Shown here: piece by piece, positions 49,075 to 60,109 of the stretch
Position numbering within the stretch: position 1 is the first letter of the stretch
Layout of the letters: each line of letters opens with the position of its first letter
NCBI RefSeq assembly: GCF_003589595.1
Contig: NW_020656077.1
Span: forward strand, 4,957,538-5,021,537
Direction of reading: 5' to 3'
DNA from: Hyposmocoma kahamanoa
Taxonomy: Eukaryota > Arthropoda > Insecta > Lepidoptera > Cosmopterigidae
Length of the DNA: 64,000 nt
Notes under the pieces: generated by a model
Seen by the model: the letters and a program-made list of their open reading frames with translations, nothing else
Told to the model about the DNA's origin: nothing
Databases searched by the model: none
Translations under genes and position numbers: made by a program

Positions 49075-49250
49075 GCACTTTGCTGGTGAAATTACAGGCA
49101 CATGAGACTTGTCAACTTATGTCTCAGGGTGCCGGGCGTAGTGGTAGTGCCCTCATATCTTTGCGATTTTAAGCTCTGAGTGGCACTGTAACTGATATGG
49201 ACAGACGTGTAGCTTACCGTCACGCGCATGACTTGTTTTCGTCACTTGAT
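49075..49250 (+). repeat. Family R
   Basis: 'ATTACAGGCACATGAGACTT', 'GTCAACTTATGTCTCAGGGT' and 'GTAGCTTACCGTCACGCGCA'. Confidence 0.75.
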
Positions 49251-49399
49251 ATTACAAAAAAAACGTCCGTAATGACGAGGTAAAAGGTACATTTTATATA
49301 CGATTAAGTCCCGAGTATTCCGAATATAATAAAGTTACAAAAAGAAACGAAGATATTGATTCTATTAATGTATATTATGATGTTTTACTATTATGATAA

Positions 49400-49573
49400 A
49401 AACTCCTACGCCCCGACAAGGCTCAAACCCGCGACCACGGGATAAGCTACAAGGTCGAGTTATCAAGTCAACAAAATTCTTCTTTGTGTCTCTTATAGTT
49501 CTTGCACTGAAATTTTCAGCTTTCGACGCCGCCGCCGTCTTAGCTTGTTGTTTATAACTATTAATAACAAATA
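49400..49573 (-). mobile_element. SINE-like tRNA head and severed family D tail
   Basis: The stretch 49405-49455 reads on the minus strand as a tRNA-like head with GGTCGCGGGTTTGAGCCTTG. The stretch 49545-49573 is a family D tail (TTGTTATTAATAGTTATAAA on the minus strand), whose head is on the far side of the palindrome at 49888. Confidence 0.55.
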
Positions 49574-49578
49574 TTGAC

Positions 49579-49886
49579 GCCTTCGGATCAATTATACCAA
49601 TGGTATATGTGGCATTAACCAGTTCCATTTATACCTGAAATGGTATAGGTGGCACTAGTTTATCCCAGTTATATATACCATTGGATAATAAATAGTGGTA
49701 TAAATGATACTTACCTACAACCTGCATACCTTTACAGGTATAAATGGGACAGTTAAGTACCATTTATACCATTATTTAAAATCCAATGGTAAACTGGGAT
49801 AAACTAGTGTCACCTACACCATTACAGGTATAAATGGGACAGGTTAGTACCACTTACACCATTAATAGTATAAATGGTCCGAAGGC
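49579..49886. repeat. 308-bp imperfect palindrome
   Basis: The left arm starting GCCTTCGGATC is the reverse complement of the right arm ending GGTCCGAAGGC. The longest matching blocks are around CACTAGTTTATCCCAG (49650-49670) and its inverse CTGGGATAAACTAGTG (49797-49812). Inside the right half, AGGTATAAATGGGACAG occurs twice (49736 and 49824). The whole insert separates the two halves of a family D-like SINE. It has no coding capacity. Confidence 0.85.
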
Positions 49887-49887
49887 A

Positions 49888-49985
49888 GATCGAACACAGA
49901 AAAATTTCTTCGATCTGACAGGAGTCTAACCTGTGTTTGTTATGCCAACCTAGGGCAACCGCTCTACCATTAAACTGATAAAAAG
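49888..49985 (-). mobile_element. SINE (family D-like) head, severed by palindrome
   Basis: The minus strand has TTTAATGGTAGAGCGG, B-box-like GGTTAGACTCC, GAAGAAATTTTTCTGTG and TTCGATCT, then stops at the palindrome. Confidence 0.65.
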
Positions 49986-49999
49986 TTTGTTGTGAAATT

Positions 50000-50975
50000 T
50001 ATGTTGCTCAATTTTAGCTCTGTAGTTGGTAGTGTTTATAATTAAAAAACAGAGAAGCATCGACATAGTTTGCGGAACGTGCCCGCACTTGAATATTCAA
50101 ATTGGCTCGACACAATCACCTCCTCGTGGGCTTAGACTCCCTCGGGTGACCAAAGGAAGCCCCACAAAGGCCGGGAGTAAAAAAGCACCTACCTCTAGGT
50201 TCCGGTGTCAGGCACACGCCACTCGATGTAATGCGCTTGTCCTGTTCTAAATAGAAAAGTACCTACAGTTTATTTTGCCATGGCCATTGTTTGCATTTTG
50301 CTTAGTTTTTAAAATATTTATCTTTAATGCTGGAAAATTGTGTGGTTCGTGTTCCTAATTTTGTTATTGTCAGACAGGTTTGATAAGTTTTGGGATAGTT
50401 ACAAAATATGTGACATAAAGTAGTATAGCGCAAGCTACCCCAATAACAACGAAGAGCCGTTCATGGATTTTGCTAGTATAATTTTGCGTTTTACTTCATG
50501 CCTAGTTATCAATATATATATTTATATATTTTTAGATGTCGGGAATAAAAAAAATTGTAAAACATTGTGTTTTAGAATAGATGCAAGAATACAACGCAAT
50601 TGATTCAGCTCGAGCATAGATTAGGTAACGTTTCATTTTAAGCATAAATGAATGTTTACCAACCTGAAGTATTGGCATATTGGTTATTTTATATTACTAA
50701 ATACTGGTAACTAGTAGTACTAGTAAATAATCAATTACACGGTAATGCCATAAACACTTTTACAAAAATATTTAGACAGTATTTAAATTGGAGTTAGCGA
50801 AAGTTGCAAAGGAACGTTTTGACAAGAGACCTCTTGCCAATGTCAATGTCACATTTATATTGAAAACAGTGTAACCATTTGTGGCAGATTTCTGTCATTT
50901 GGGCAGATTTAATTTTTATTATTTTTCATTGCTGCAGAACACGATAAGTTCTATTAAATGTGGCAGAGTTTGGCA
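50000..50975. other. Non-coding stretch
   Basis: A GC-richer block at 50075-50235 has an open frame but no recognised feature. Confidence 0.35.
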
Positions 50976-50997
50976 GATTTGGGAAGATCTTTATTAT

Positions 50998-51257
50998 AGG
51001 AAATGAAACTATTTTTCCGGATTTAAATCGCGTATATTTGTTTTTTCCCACAAACCGACGTTTCGGGCCCTTTACAGGTCACGGTTGACTGAGGTGGTAC
51101 AGTCTTCAACCAGTTATGTCTAATATTGATGCAAACCACCCTATTTTTTCACTATAGTTACAATTAGTTTGAAAAAACAAATATACGCGATTATAAAAAT
51201 AAAATAAAATAGTTTCATTTCCTATGCGTAACAATCGCGAAAACCTAAGAACTCGAT
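50998..51257 (+). mobile_element. Foldback element, family P, with 14-bp target duplication
   Basis: AAGATCTTTATTAT flanks it at 50984-50997 and 51258-51271. Inside, AATCGCGTATATTTGTTTTT (51027) is inverted at 51174-51195, and GGAAATGAAACTATTTT at 50999 is inverted near 51207-51222. A GACGTTTCGGGCCC core follows the left arm. The duplication length argues for a retroelement-like insertion, not a cut-and-paste MITE. There is no open frame. Confidence 0.75.
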
Positions 51258-51734
51258 AAGATCTTTATTATTTTTGGTAACAAACCGAAAATTTCTTGTT
51301 TTCTGCTACTACGAACTAACACCTGAAGAGAAATACAGGACAATATTATAAATATAACCTATATCATCTTTATAACCCCAGCTTCTACAGCCTATAATCA
51401 ATTAGCTCTTTTGATGCTTTAATAATGAATTCCAAGTATTGATAGGTCTCATTAACGCACGTTGTCAAAAACACTGAGTCAGAAAATACACGGGAAGTCG
51501 CCATCCTTTGAATTTGGAGTACAGTCACATCTTGCAGAATCCCTAACAGATTGTTCCAGAAAATGGATCAGCCTGTTGCACGACTGCTCGCTTACTCTGA
51601 GTTACAAACAATACAATGACCGCATCTATAACGAATATAGAACGAGTTACTACGTTCCGAAAATCCTCTCTTTTGTAGGTGTCTCCAACAAAACATGAAA
51701 AATGGAAACTTGAGCTATGCTGACGATTTGTTTT

Positions 51735-51815
51735 AATGGGAAATAAGACTATTTTATATTTGTTTTTCAGACAAACCAACGTTCTGGGCTGTTTGCAGGT
51801 CCCGTGTGGTCACAG
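51735..51815 (+). repeat. Family P fragment
   Basis: 'TGGGAAATAAGACTATTTTA' and 'GACAAACCAACGTTCTGGGC'. Confidence 0.6.
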
Positions 51816-52454
51816 CTTTTTCATTTTATGATTTTTCTCTAACAGTTAACGCGCACACATGATGTATTTGCGCTAGATATTATACGTTGCCATCCTTTAA
51901 AATGTAAATGGTTATTATTCTGTAGGCAAAAGAGCATAGGTGGACAGGACACTTTGTTTGACATCACTACCATAAACGGCAGCGTGAGACGGGTCGCGAG
52001 TTCTTAAATGTCACATGTACAAGCTATCAGTTTGCAGCTATTATCAGAAGCCTTTGAGGCCCTAATAAGGTTCGTGTTGCAGATACATTAATTCTCCCCT
52101 GGCCTCACAATGGCCGTACAAATTGGCCTCAGAGGATGTCCTGTAGCTCAACTTTATACGCTCGTAATATGTAGCTGAAGTGGAGTAACATTTTCTAGAC
52201 ATGATTTTCAATGTATTGTCTACTATCTTGTTTGGTGTTTAACTCTTAAAAACCTGTCAGAAAACAAAACTTACAGGACATATTTTAAGTAATAATGTTG
52301 TCTTGAAATTATTTTAAATGTTACTTGCAACCTTTTATCAAGGTGGAATATTGAATTGGGTAACATATTTTAATCACACAAGGGCTAATTGAATGATATC
52401 CATTCGTGGACATTTTGTAATATTTGTACTGTCATTATCATCCACGTATGTTAG

Positions 52455-52662
52455 ACAACATGACTTACGTTGCTTTGATCCCAAAGTAAATAACTAAAGC
52501 ACTTGTGTTATGGAAATCGGAAACGACGATGGTACCACAAACAATACGAGGCAATATAGAAAAGTTAGTTTTCTGCACTGACCCGGGGGATCGAACACGG
52601 GACCTCAGAGATGGCGACACCATGCAAATCTGTGTGCAAGCCACTCGACCATGGGATATCGT
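52455..52662 (-). mobile_element. SINE family B (best copy)
   Basis: The minus strand has head CATGGTCGAGTGGCTTGC, B-box GTTCGATCCCC, GTGGTACCATCGTCGTTTCC, ATTTCCATAACACAAGTGC, ending CAACGTAAGTCATGTTG. The two open frames across it are artefacts. Confidence 0.85.
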
Positions 52663-53199
52663 CATATGACATAATTATTTTGCGAATAAAATTAAGCAAC
52701 AATTTTGTCACGCATTCAAGCGGTAATTTGATGTTGGTTCTCCACATCAAAGCATTACGCACTTTGTCTTTGAGTCAAAGGTTGCACGTTATTTCCAATT
52801 TGTAAGATAATTGCAATCTGAATATTATCGTTTAGATAGAATCTTTTGAAACGATCAAATCGTTTAGATGTGCTTATGAACCATTAAATAGAACACTTGT
52901 TTTGTTTTCACGATAAAACTTATCTTCAGTGGTTAAAACCTTTGTGCTGCCTTACCGCGCCCTTTAGTCTGTTCTGCTTACTGTCCGACGCTTACGATAC
53001 GTCCCATTTGCGAAATCTTAGAAATAACAATATGTAAAAAATAAGATCCTTCGAAGAGGATTTTTCTTGACCACTAATCTTGAAAGGAATTGCGTAATCA
53101 TGTTGAGTCTATCGAAATGAATAGATAAAGTTAACTAAATGGAGATAATTTGTATTGACAATCTATTCATCTTGGAAGTTATCTGATTCTTATACTAAT

Positions 53200-53367
53200 G
53201 GCGGGTTTATTGGAAAGAACTGTAACATCCCTATGCAATGTCACTGTCACCGTTGATCAAGCTTTGTGCGATTTACGGCAAATCGACGAAACAATCGCAG
53301 TAATGGTACAGATGCAGTATAGGTATGTAATTAATTTTAGAGCACGTTATTTATTATTGATTTAGAT
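53200..53367 (+). CDS. Weak candidate coding exon, unidentified
   Basis: An ATG near 53200 opens MAGLLERTVTSLCNV ... DQALCDLRQIDETIAVM. At codon 42 there is a donor-like TATAG|GTATGTAA. Without splicing, the frame ends at codon 56. Composition is protein-like and less AT-biased than neighbouring DNA. I do not recognise the protein and see no partner exon, so chance is quite possible. Confidence 0.25.
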
Positions 53368-53743
53368 TTGTATTTAAGAGGTACAAGTATGTTCTATATA
53401 TTTTTAAATAAGGCCCTAGCGTATTCTTATTGTATGTTCTATAATTCCATTGTTTATAAGCTTTATTGTCATTGCAATCTCTCATAAAAATACCAATATT
53501 TTTCTTTGCACATAAAGCAACAAAACAGTCCATAATTACTATTAATTACGGTAAATTATGGTTCTTAAGTTTTTGAAAAATAATAATGAAAATGAAGAAT
53601 ACAAATCTATATAAGAATAGCATAATATCAGTTTTTTTATACGCCCTTAAATGAATAGCGTAATTACAGGGCACCTTAAAAAGTATAGTGGCTATTACAA
53701 GTCGCGGAGGGGTAATAATTACAAGTAGCGGAGGATAAAATAC

Positions 53744-54097
53744 ATGGATAGTAATTTCTATGAAAAATTAGTGCGTGTATTAAATGTAAGGTCGCTGACC
53801 GACTTCCAGAAGTCCAAACTCAAGATCTGCAAGAGGGAAGTGGAACGCAGCATTTTGGGCTTTAAACGCATTGACCGAGTGCGCAATACTCTGGTGCTCT
53901 CGATGACTGGCATTGACGACGGTGGGGAACAAACTAGGGTCACATGGGATTGGGCGGATCGCGTTGGCCGAATGCGACCCGAGAAGTGGACGAACGTCGT
54001 CATTCGCGATGCGTGGGGCCGGCCGAGAAGGTGTTGGCTGGATTATCTCGATGAGTTTGAGGAGTGGTGGGAAATCGTCAAAGAAAGGGAGCAGTGA
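53744..54097 (+). pseudogene. RTE-type LINE polymerase C-terminal region, open frame
   Basis: The 117 codons have no interruption. Residues 21-60 (REVERSILGFKRIDRVRNT) match the 'MERA.LG..RIDR.RN' block of RTE-like polymerases. RVTWDWADRVGRM, with WTNVV and WGRPRRCWLDYLDEFEEWW, corresponds to the 'W.W AGH..R ... W.P....R..GRP..RW.DD' block. It is 5'-truncated, since no polymerase or endonuclease core precedes it. Downstream, CCTTTGCTGTGCATTGGGAC is the remnant of the usual 'EGLYAALGH' tail, out of frame. Just upstream is a small duplication of ATTACAAGT.GCGGAGG. It is not a host gene. Confidence 0.8.
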
Positions 54098-54729
54098 AGG
54101 ATTTTGGGGTAGACCTTTGCTGTGCATTGGGACACAGTACGTTAATGAAAAATAACTTGTAATTAGTAACCATAGATTTAGTATATAGGTACTCATAGAT
54201 TGGCAATGCAAGTGAAAGAGCGTTAGTATACACGTATGTTACAGCGAGATGGGTAGACGAGACCATTTAATAAAACGCTATGAGCCTGTATGAACCTAGG
54301 GTCAGCTGACAACGAAACAAATTTCGTTTATTTTTGAAAAATAATTGGTTTTAAAATGAAAAATAGTGTTAAACGGACGATAATGCCGGTGTAACATGTG
54401 AATCGATATTAAAGTTAAATCAGTGGATGGCGCAACACTGTTTATCTTGCACACATGCACATTATACGCACACAGATGTATTTTTGTTTTGGTCTCGTCT
54501 CCAATACTTCAGGGCCAATCTATTGGATATACTAAATCTATGTTAGTAACATTCGTAACACTTGTTAAGACAGTTTTAATGGGTTTACAAAGAAGGAGAC
54601 CAAAGTACATACATCTGCCCTCCTTATGATAACTAACGTAATCGTCATTTTTAGCGATCTGGGATCGGCGACACGAAATCTACTCGGTTTTTTTATATCT
54701 ATTTAGTTTCAGTGTCATTGTTAAGGCGA

Positions 54730-55190
54730 GGTTTTTTAACGCGAGCCTACATTTTAGGAAGTGAGGTGTGGGGAAACGCCACTCGCGTCCCGCAACTCGA
54801 GTGCTGATATTTGAAATGGATAAAATAAGAACAGGCGGAGATCATTTGACACAGATCCAACGTCGACATGCGCCCGATAGCGACTGATGGGGCAGCTGGC
54901 GGCGCGACGCGTCGTTAAGCCGGAAATTTTAAATTCTTGGGATAAATATGAATTTAATAACCACAAGGCTTCGGTTGAAAACCAAAATGTAGCAGGTTCT
55001 ATGTAGTACTCAAAGAGAAATATCTCCATTAAAATTCGAACAAAATTAGATTATTGTATTCTTAAATAACTACTTTTGGCCTTAACTAACCAACCAAACA
55101 CCTGTTTTAACCTGTTTTACCTGTTTTCACGATTTTATGTCCTATCATGTAATAAATTAACACATCCTTAGGGTTATCGTATCGTATTTT
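54730..55190 (+). repeat. Dispersed repeat, family H
   Basis: It is the second long copy of the repeat at 27050-27470, with the same block order. It directly precedes family I copy 2. Confidence 0.8.
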
Positions 55191-55194
55191 TTCG

Positions 55195-55640
55195 ACAAAA
55201 TTAGTGACACTCTTTATTTTATTACGTTTCGATTTGCATGGACAACACAAGAACAAACAAAAAGGAAAATGTTTAAAAATTACAATTTTTTTAATGCCGT
55301 TTGTAACGAATTAAGAGGGAGCAGAGGAAAAATTCCTAATCTTCAATTTGATTTTAGAGGGGTATATCCACTTTAAAGTTAAAAATAAAATACTGTATGA
55401 GTAACTACACGATATATTCAAGCATAGACATTAATCAGAAACATAAAACAATAAAGTTTCCCCGATAGATAAAAATCACGAAACGACCTCTAATTTTCAC
55501 ATTTTTTCGATTCATCCTCGAAATGCTACAGGTTATTAGGACAAAAATTAGATAATTAATTATATTTATGCATGATCGAGAACTGTCGCATGTCACGCGA
55601 ACTTCAGGCATATAATATATTTGTTTCACAAATTTGGGCG
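55195..55640 (+). repeat. Family I, copy 2
   Basis: It matches 45515-46055, lacking a 78-base segment between two CTGTC words. The longest overlapping frames of the window (55634-56071 + and 55435-55866 -) start in or beside it, so I treat them as repeat-derived. Confidence 0.85.
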
Positions 55641-56552
55641 GAGCCAACGTCAAAACTTTTTTGGTATGCTCCTCCCTCTTAAGCAAAATCAACGTAATCG
55701 GCATTTTTATTAGCAAAAACACTTTAGGTGCCAATATCTCGATAGTTACAGAGATGAAAATGCGTTTGTTAAGACAAGGAGCCCTCGTTACTTCCCGGTA
55801 CATCTCGCAAGTTCTCGGGGAATATATATTTGTCAAAATAATACAAGGTGACGATGATTTAGCCATAGATTCAACTCATTTATTGTGTGTTAATAGCTTC
55901 CTTAATAATAACACATATTGGCAGTATAACTCAGTCACAAGATTGAAGTTAAAGTTCCACTTGAATAGGTCTTCGGGTGATATATTACGATCATTTCGTG
56001 TGGGTATGTTATTTGAGATAAATGTGTGGGGTGATCACGAAGAGCCCTTTATAAGACCGTGCTTCGCATAATGCGTGTATATTTTAGTTTATATTGGATT
56101 AAACAGGTTACTAAATATGGGTGGGTGTACTTGCTTTAGCAGTGTGATTTTGGTTAGTTAAATATTGACAATTGAAGAATCGATTGATGATTGATGAAAA
56201 AAAATGATTACTGTAAACAGAAAATTGATAATAGTATATTAAAAATAAAAAATGAGACTTAATGATGATACGAAACAGCACCATGGCTAATATTACTTGT
56301 GCGACTACCATTTTTACAATTCAGAGTAGCGAAAGAAAGCATTTTTTCACGATTATCGAGGTTTTGCGTGAGATAATTGACACGACCATAACTTAATTAG
56401 CGTAAATGGCGGACTGACATCTAGTATGCGGAACTCCGCGTACTGTTGGCACGCGTACCACTCCCACTGAGCACATCTTCTATATTTATTGTCCTGTGGT
56501 TAAATATATTTGTCCTATTTACAATGGTTTAATTTCGTTGTTTATTTGGCAG

Positions 56553-56626
56553 ACGACTCATGGCCAGAACCCCAGACCACGGCTCGTACCCGGCTGCGAC
56601 ATTCCCGCCATCTGGACAACCAACCT
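56553..56626 (+). CDS. shg: shotgun (DE-cadherin) exon, post-signal-peptide region
   Basis: The acceptor TTTATTTGGCAG ends at 56552, and the donor CCT|GTGAGT starts at 56627. The exon is 74 bases. Reading two bases into a split codon, it encodes DSWPEPQTTARTRLRHSRHL and DNQP, and ends on a codon boundary, which fits the phase-0 start of the next exon. The basic, unconserved stretch sits where Drosophila Shotgun has its short segment between signal peptide and first cadherin repeat. The exon carrying the signal peptide is not recognised upstream. Other frames of this exon are open but do not fit the splice phases. The assignment rests on the following exons. Confidence 0.65.
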
Positions 56627-57360
56627 GTGAGTATCTCAGCATCTTATCACTTTATCTCCATCCCGTCATCCAACGCATCTCTTTTCTGACTCCATGGAAT
56701 CTTATTCAAGGCTTTTATGTCCATGCATGCATATTTTTTATGTATACCGTTTACGTATGGCATTTTATCTATTTTATTTAGGCAGTAATTTAGGTTAAAT
56801 ATTAACCCGATTTATTTCTCTATCCGAATGCATGGGGGTTATGGTTAATACTGGTAACACGTACAATTTAACTTAACTGGCTTAGATTAAATTTGAGTGA
56901 CAATTTTTGTACCTTCTAAAGATATCATTGACCCTGTGTTTTAATCATCCTCTAAGGTTTTTATGGCATTACGTTGATGTTTCGTATCCTTTTGACAGTC
57001 TAATTCTGTATTGTTTATTTATTCTGTTTGCAGATTTATTTCTGTCCCGTCACCAAATTTCAAACTTTCTTAATATGACCTTCTTTATGACACTAACCAA
57101 AAACTTTATCCATATAGCGTACAAGGAAAGAACATGGGAAAATCCTAAAAGGAAAATCAAAAAAAAAGAAAGTATGTATACCTATGCATGCCGTAATAAA
57201 TAAGTTTTAATATACACACATATATATATAAATAAAATAATATTACTTATTCACTGTGCATCAGTGCAAATAAAGCATATTCTATAGGAAATTCTAAATT
57301 AGAAACTATAAAATCATGGTAGAGGTGTTGTGTAGATTTTAAGACTTTCGTGGTTATTCA

Positions 57361-57473
57361 CTAAATGATTATCACTAGTATCAGGTTTCTTATCACGGTA
57401 TGACTTCTTTTTTTTTTTTGAAAGAAGAAGTCATACCGTGGTAAGAAACCTGATACTAGTGATAATCATTTAG
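57361..57473. repeat. Hairpin: 49-bp arms, 15-base loop
   Basis: The arms at 57361-57409 and 57425-57473 are complementary except at one position (TTATCAC against GTGGTAA). It lies within the 1,465-base intron between the first two shotgun exons seen here. The 13-base word TAGAGGTGTTGTG occurs before it (57320-57332) and at its right edge (57471-57483). Confidence 0.95.
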
Positions 57474-58091
57474 AGGTGTTGTGGTTTTTAGTGGCAAAAT
57501 TATCACCAGCAATCCTTAAAAAAAATAGCACAGCTACGCTCATACCAGTCTGTTACAATTAGACCTTACTAGCTATTTTCTAGTTATTTTCAATTAAGAA
57601 GTGATTACTCGAAACTTGCACATGGCAATAGTGATTTATTTTAAACATATTTAGAAAATTTACATAAAAAGTTTTAAAAGTAAAGGCCATTTTATTGAGC
57701 TAGGCCGGAAACGTTCAGATTCCATTTTAATTTAATACCTTTAATACGCACCCTGCAGCGGACGCAAAAACGTATGAGCGAGATGTTTTAGTAGATATAA
57801 TTATGCTTCAATAATATATTTTTTTCACATTTAAGTTTATCCATTTCGTTATTTTTAGTAACAAGTCATGAGCACTTCAAGCTTGACACTTTTTCTACCA
57901 TTTTTATCGTAAGAGGCACAGAGTTGGATTTGAAATTTGATCTGTACTTGACCTTGTATTTATTTATTACAAAGCGCCTTATTTTCTTATTGCGGTTTTC
58001 CAATAAATCCGTCGATAATTTTCATTTTGATTTAATTTCAATTTATCGTTGCTATAATTTTGATTTAGTACCATAACCTATTTATTTTCAG

Positions 58092-58196
58092 GCTAAACTT
58101 GAGGTGAAAGACAATCACAAGCCGATTTTTAAGGACTGCGCGAAATACCACCCGAGCGTAAAAGAAGAACAACCCATTGGAACCTACGTTATGACA
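58092..58196 (+). CDS. shg: shotgun exon, start of first cadherin repeat (EC1)
   Basis: This is a 105-base, phase 0-0 exon with acceptor TATTTTCAG and donor ACA|GTAAGT. It encodes AKLEVKDNHKPIFKDC, then KYHPSVKEEQPIGTYVMT. The pattern 'DN.KP.FK.C..Y.P.VKEEQP..TYV.TV' is that of the beginning of EC1 in Drosophila Shotgun, including the cysteine, the calcium-site EEQ motif and the first strands. Drosophila N-cadherin repeats are more distant. The product is the classical epithelial cadherin, a calcium-dependent homophilic adhesion protein of adherens junctions that binds armadillo/beta-catenin through a cytoplasmic tail encoded far downstream. Confidence 0.88.
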
Positions 58197-59037
58197 GTAA
58201 GTTGCATTTTACTTTTCGTTTTAATTTTTTGAAATATTTTTTCCTGCAATCAGCCAGATATAGACACGGCGATAGAAATATTTACCGTAACCTACCTCCC
58301 TCAAGAGATCGAACACAGTAAGGAAATAACTCGAGCACCTTAAACGTTTATCGTTAAAACAACGGGCGCGCGCCCGTGAGTGAGTTTGAGTGTGAGGTTA
58401 CTCACGAGATTTTTGAGCTTTTTGCGATTGTAACAAAATTTCGATTCTAATTTCGTCTAGTCTCGTCGCATTGTGTTCAGAGTCCTGACTGTAAATTTGT
58501 ATACATTCAAACTTAACTACCGTGTTTACGTTAAGATTTTTATTTAGTTCTTAATTATATATTTATGAGGTTTAAAGTAAAATGTTAACGCAAACGCGAT
58601 AGTTAAGTTTACATCTTTGAAAACTTACCAGATACGTGCATTTGAAACGTAATTTGAGATTTAGCGGGTGTATATTAAATAATATTTCAGGATACTACAT
58701 TCGAATATAAAAATAATACTTAATCATATTAATGTGAAGGGGTATAATATATAAAAAATAAAATATATTATTTGATCTGTGAATATGATCGACATTGTCA
58801 ATAACAGCATCTATCGCACTCGAAGTACTGTCGCAAATTAAAATATTGTGGAATTGAGAAAAAACGATTTGAACATTTAAAAAATACGGAATGTAACTAA
58901 TGTATATATTCTCATTTACAAATGGATAGTTAAGTATTATGTGTAAATAAAAATAGTCACATTATTGGAAGTAAGGTCCATTTAGTACTTTTTTGTTGAT
59001 TTTTCAAATTGTGTTACATACAAATATTTTGGAAGGA

Positions 59038-59160
59038 GAAACTATTATTCCCGATCTAAATAGCGTCTATTCGTTTTTCGAACAAACCGGAAAGCTTTGT
59101 TTGATGAATATAGTAACGTGACTTACATTCGAAAAAAATAGTTTTCCTTTCCAATCGCGA
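59038..59160 (+). repeat. Foldback repeat, family P (intronic copy)
   Basis: 'GAGAAACTATTATTCCCGAT', 'AGCGTCTATTCGTTTTTCGA' and, inverted at the right, 'AAAAATAGTTTTCCTTTCC' plus 'AATCGCGAAAACGTAAC'. The central GGGCCC region of family P is gone. It lies in the intron between the 58092 and 59984 exons. Confidence 0.65.
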
Positions 59161-59983
59161 AAACGTAACAGAAAATATATACATATAAAAGTATACGTCG
59201 GAATGACGATGAGTTTTATTTTTTAAATTTAGAGCAATTTTAGTAAACAATTTGCAGTAAGACCATTAATTCACTTTTACTGATAAATTGTTATAATTGA
59301 AATAAAAACAATAGCTGTTTCGCACCTTTTCCTCGTAAGGTGTGAATGTGATTGATCAGCATGAAGTTAACTTACAATTTATTTGCTAGATTGAATAAAT
59401 TGGGTATATAATGTAATATCACAGTAATATACAATAAATAGAGATTCCTTTTTCAAAATTATAGAAACGCATTCTTTTGTTTTTTACTCTGTGCCACTAA
59501 AAGTATACAATTTAAGTTGAGTATCAAAACAAATAATTATCTTCAATAAAAGTTGTGAACGTTTTTTTGATTTTAATAGAAAGTAGATTGTTTTTCTGAA
59601 AGTAATTATTTAAATAGATTTACTTTTCTTTTTTTAGACATGTAGTATGTAGGTGTTCATTAAGGTAGTATAACTCTATTGTGGTGATAAGATTCTTTTT
59701 TTTCTACAATCTGTCCGTGCAACTAGCAAACAGCCTATGTAGCAATTTGTAAGGGCCATTCAAAAATGGTTTTGCGAACCATATGTAAAGGAAGTTATTC
59801 AGTAATCATTATCATGAGTAGAGTTACTTCCATACTTCTTTATTTTTTATTTATTTTTGTACACATTTTTTTATTGCGTACGTATCGTACTATCAGTGCC
59901 AAGGTTCTTTTACATTTTAAGTTCGTTTATATTGTGCTTTTTTATTATTTTTACATTTGATTACATTCTATACAATTTCACAG

Positions 59984-60109
59984 GTTGAGGCTGTGGATCG
60001 AGATCCACCAGATAGAGGAGGTTCAATCACTTACAATTTTATCTCCACATTTAATGAAAAGGAACGATTCAAGGTGGATCCCGTTACCGGGATAATTACA
60101 ACTGTCGAC
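59984..60109 (+). CDS. shg: shotgun exon, central EC1
   Basis: This is a 126-base, phase 0-0 exon with acceptor ATTTCACAG and donor GAC|GTGAGT. It encodes VEAVDRDPPDRGGSITY, then NEKERFKVDPVTGIITTVD. It has the cadherin 'A.D.D' calcium-binding motif (VDRDP) followed by the 'F.VDP.TG.I.T' strand that every cadherin repeat carries. It continues EC1 directly from the previous exon (...YVMT|VEAVDRD...), in line with Drosophila Shotgun's TVEAVDPDP. Confidence 0.9.

Noticed and set aside
55634..56071. 145-codon frame as an upstream shotgun exon
   Set aside because: It has no signal peptide or cadherin feature, ends in a stop before 56553, and starts within a dispersed repeat.
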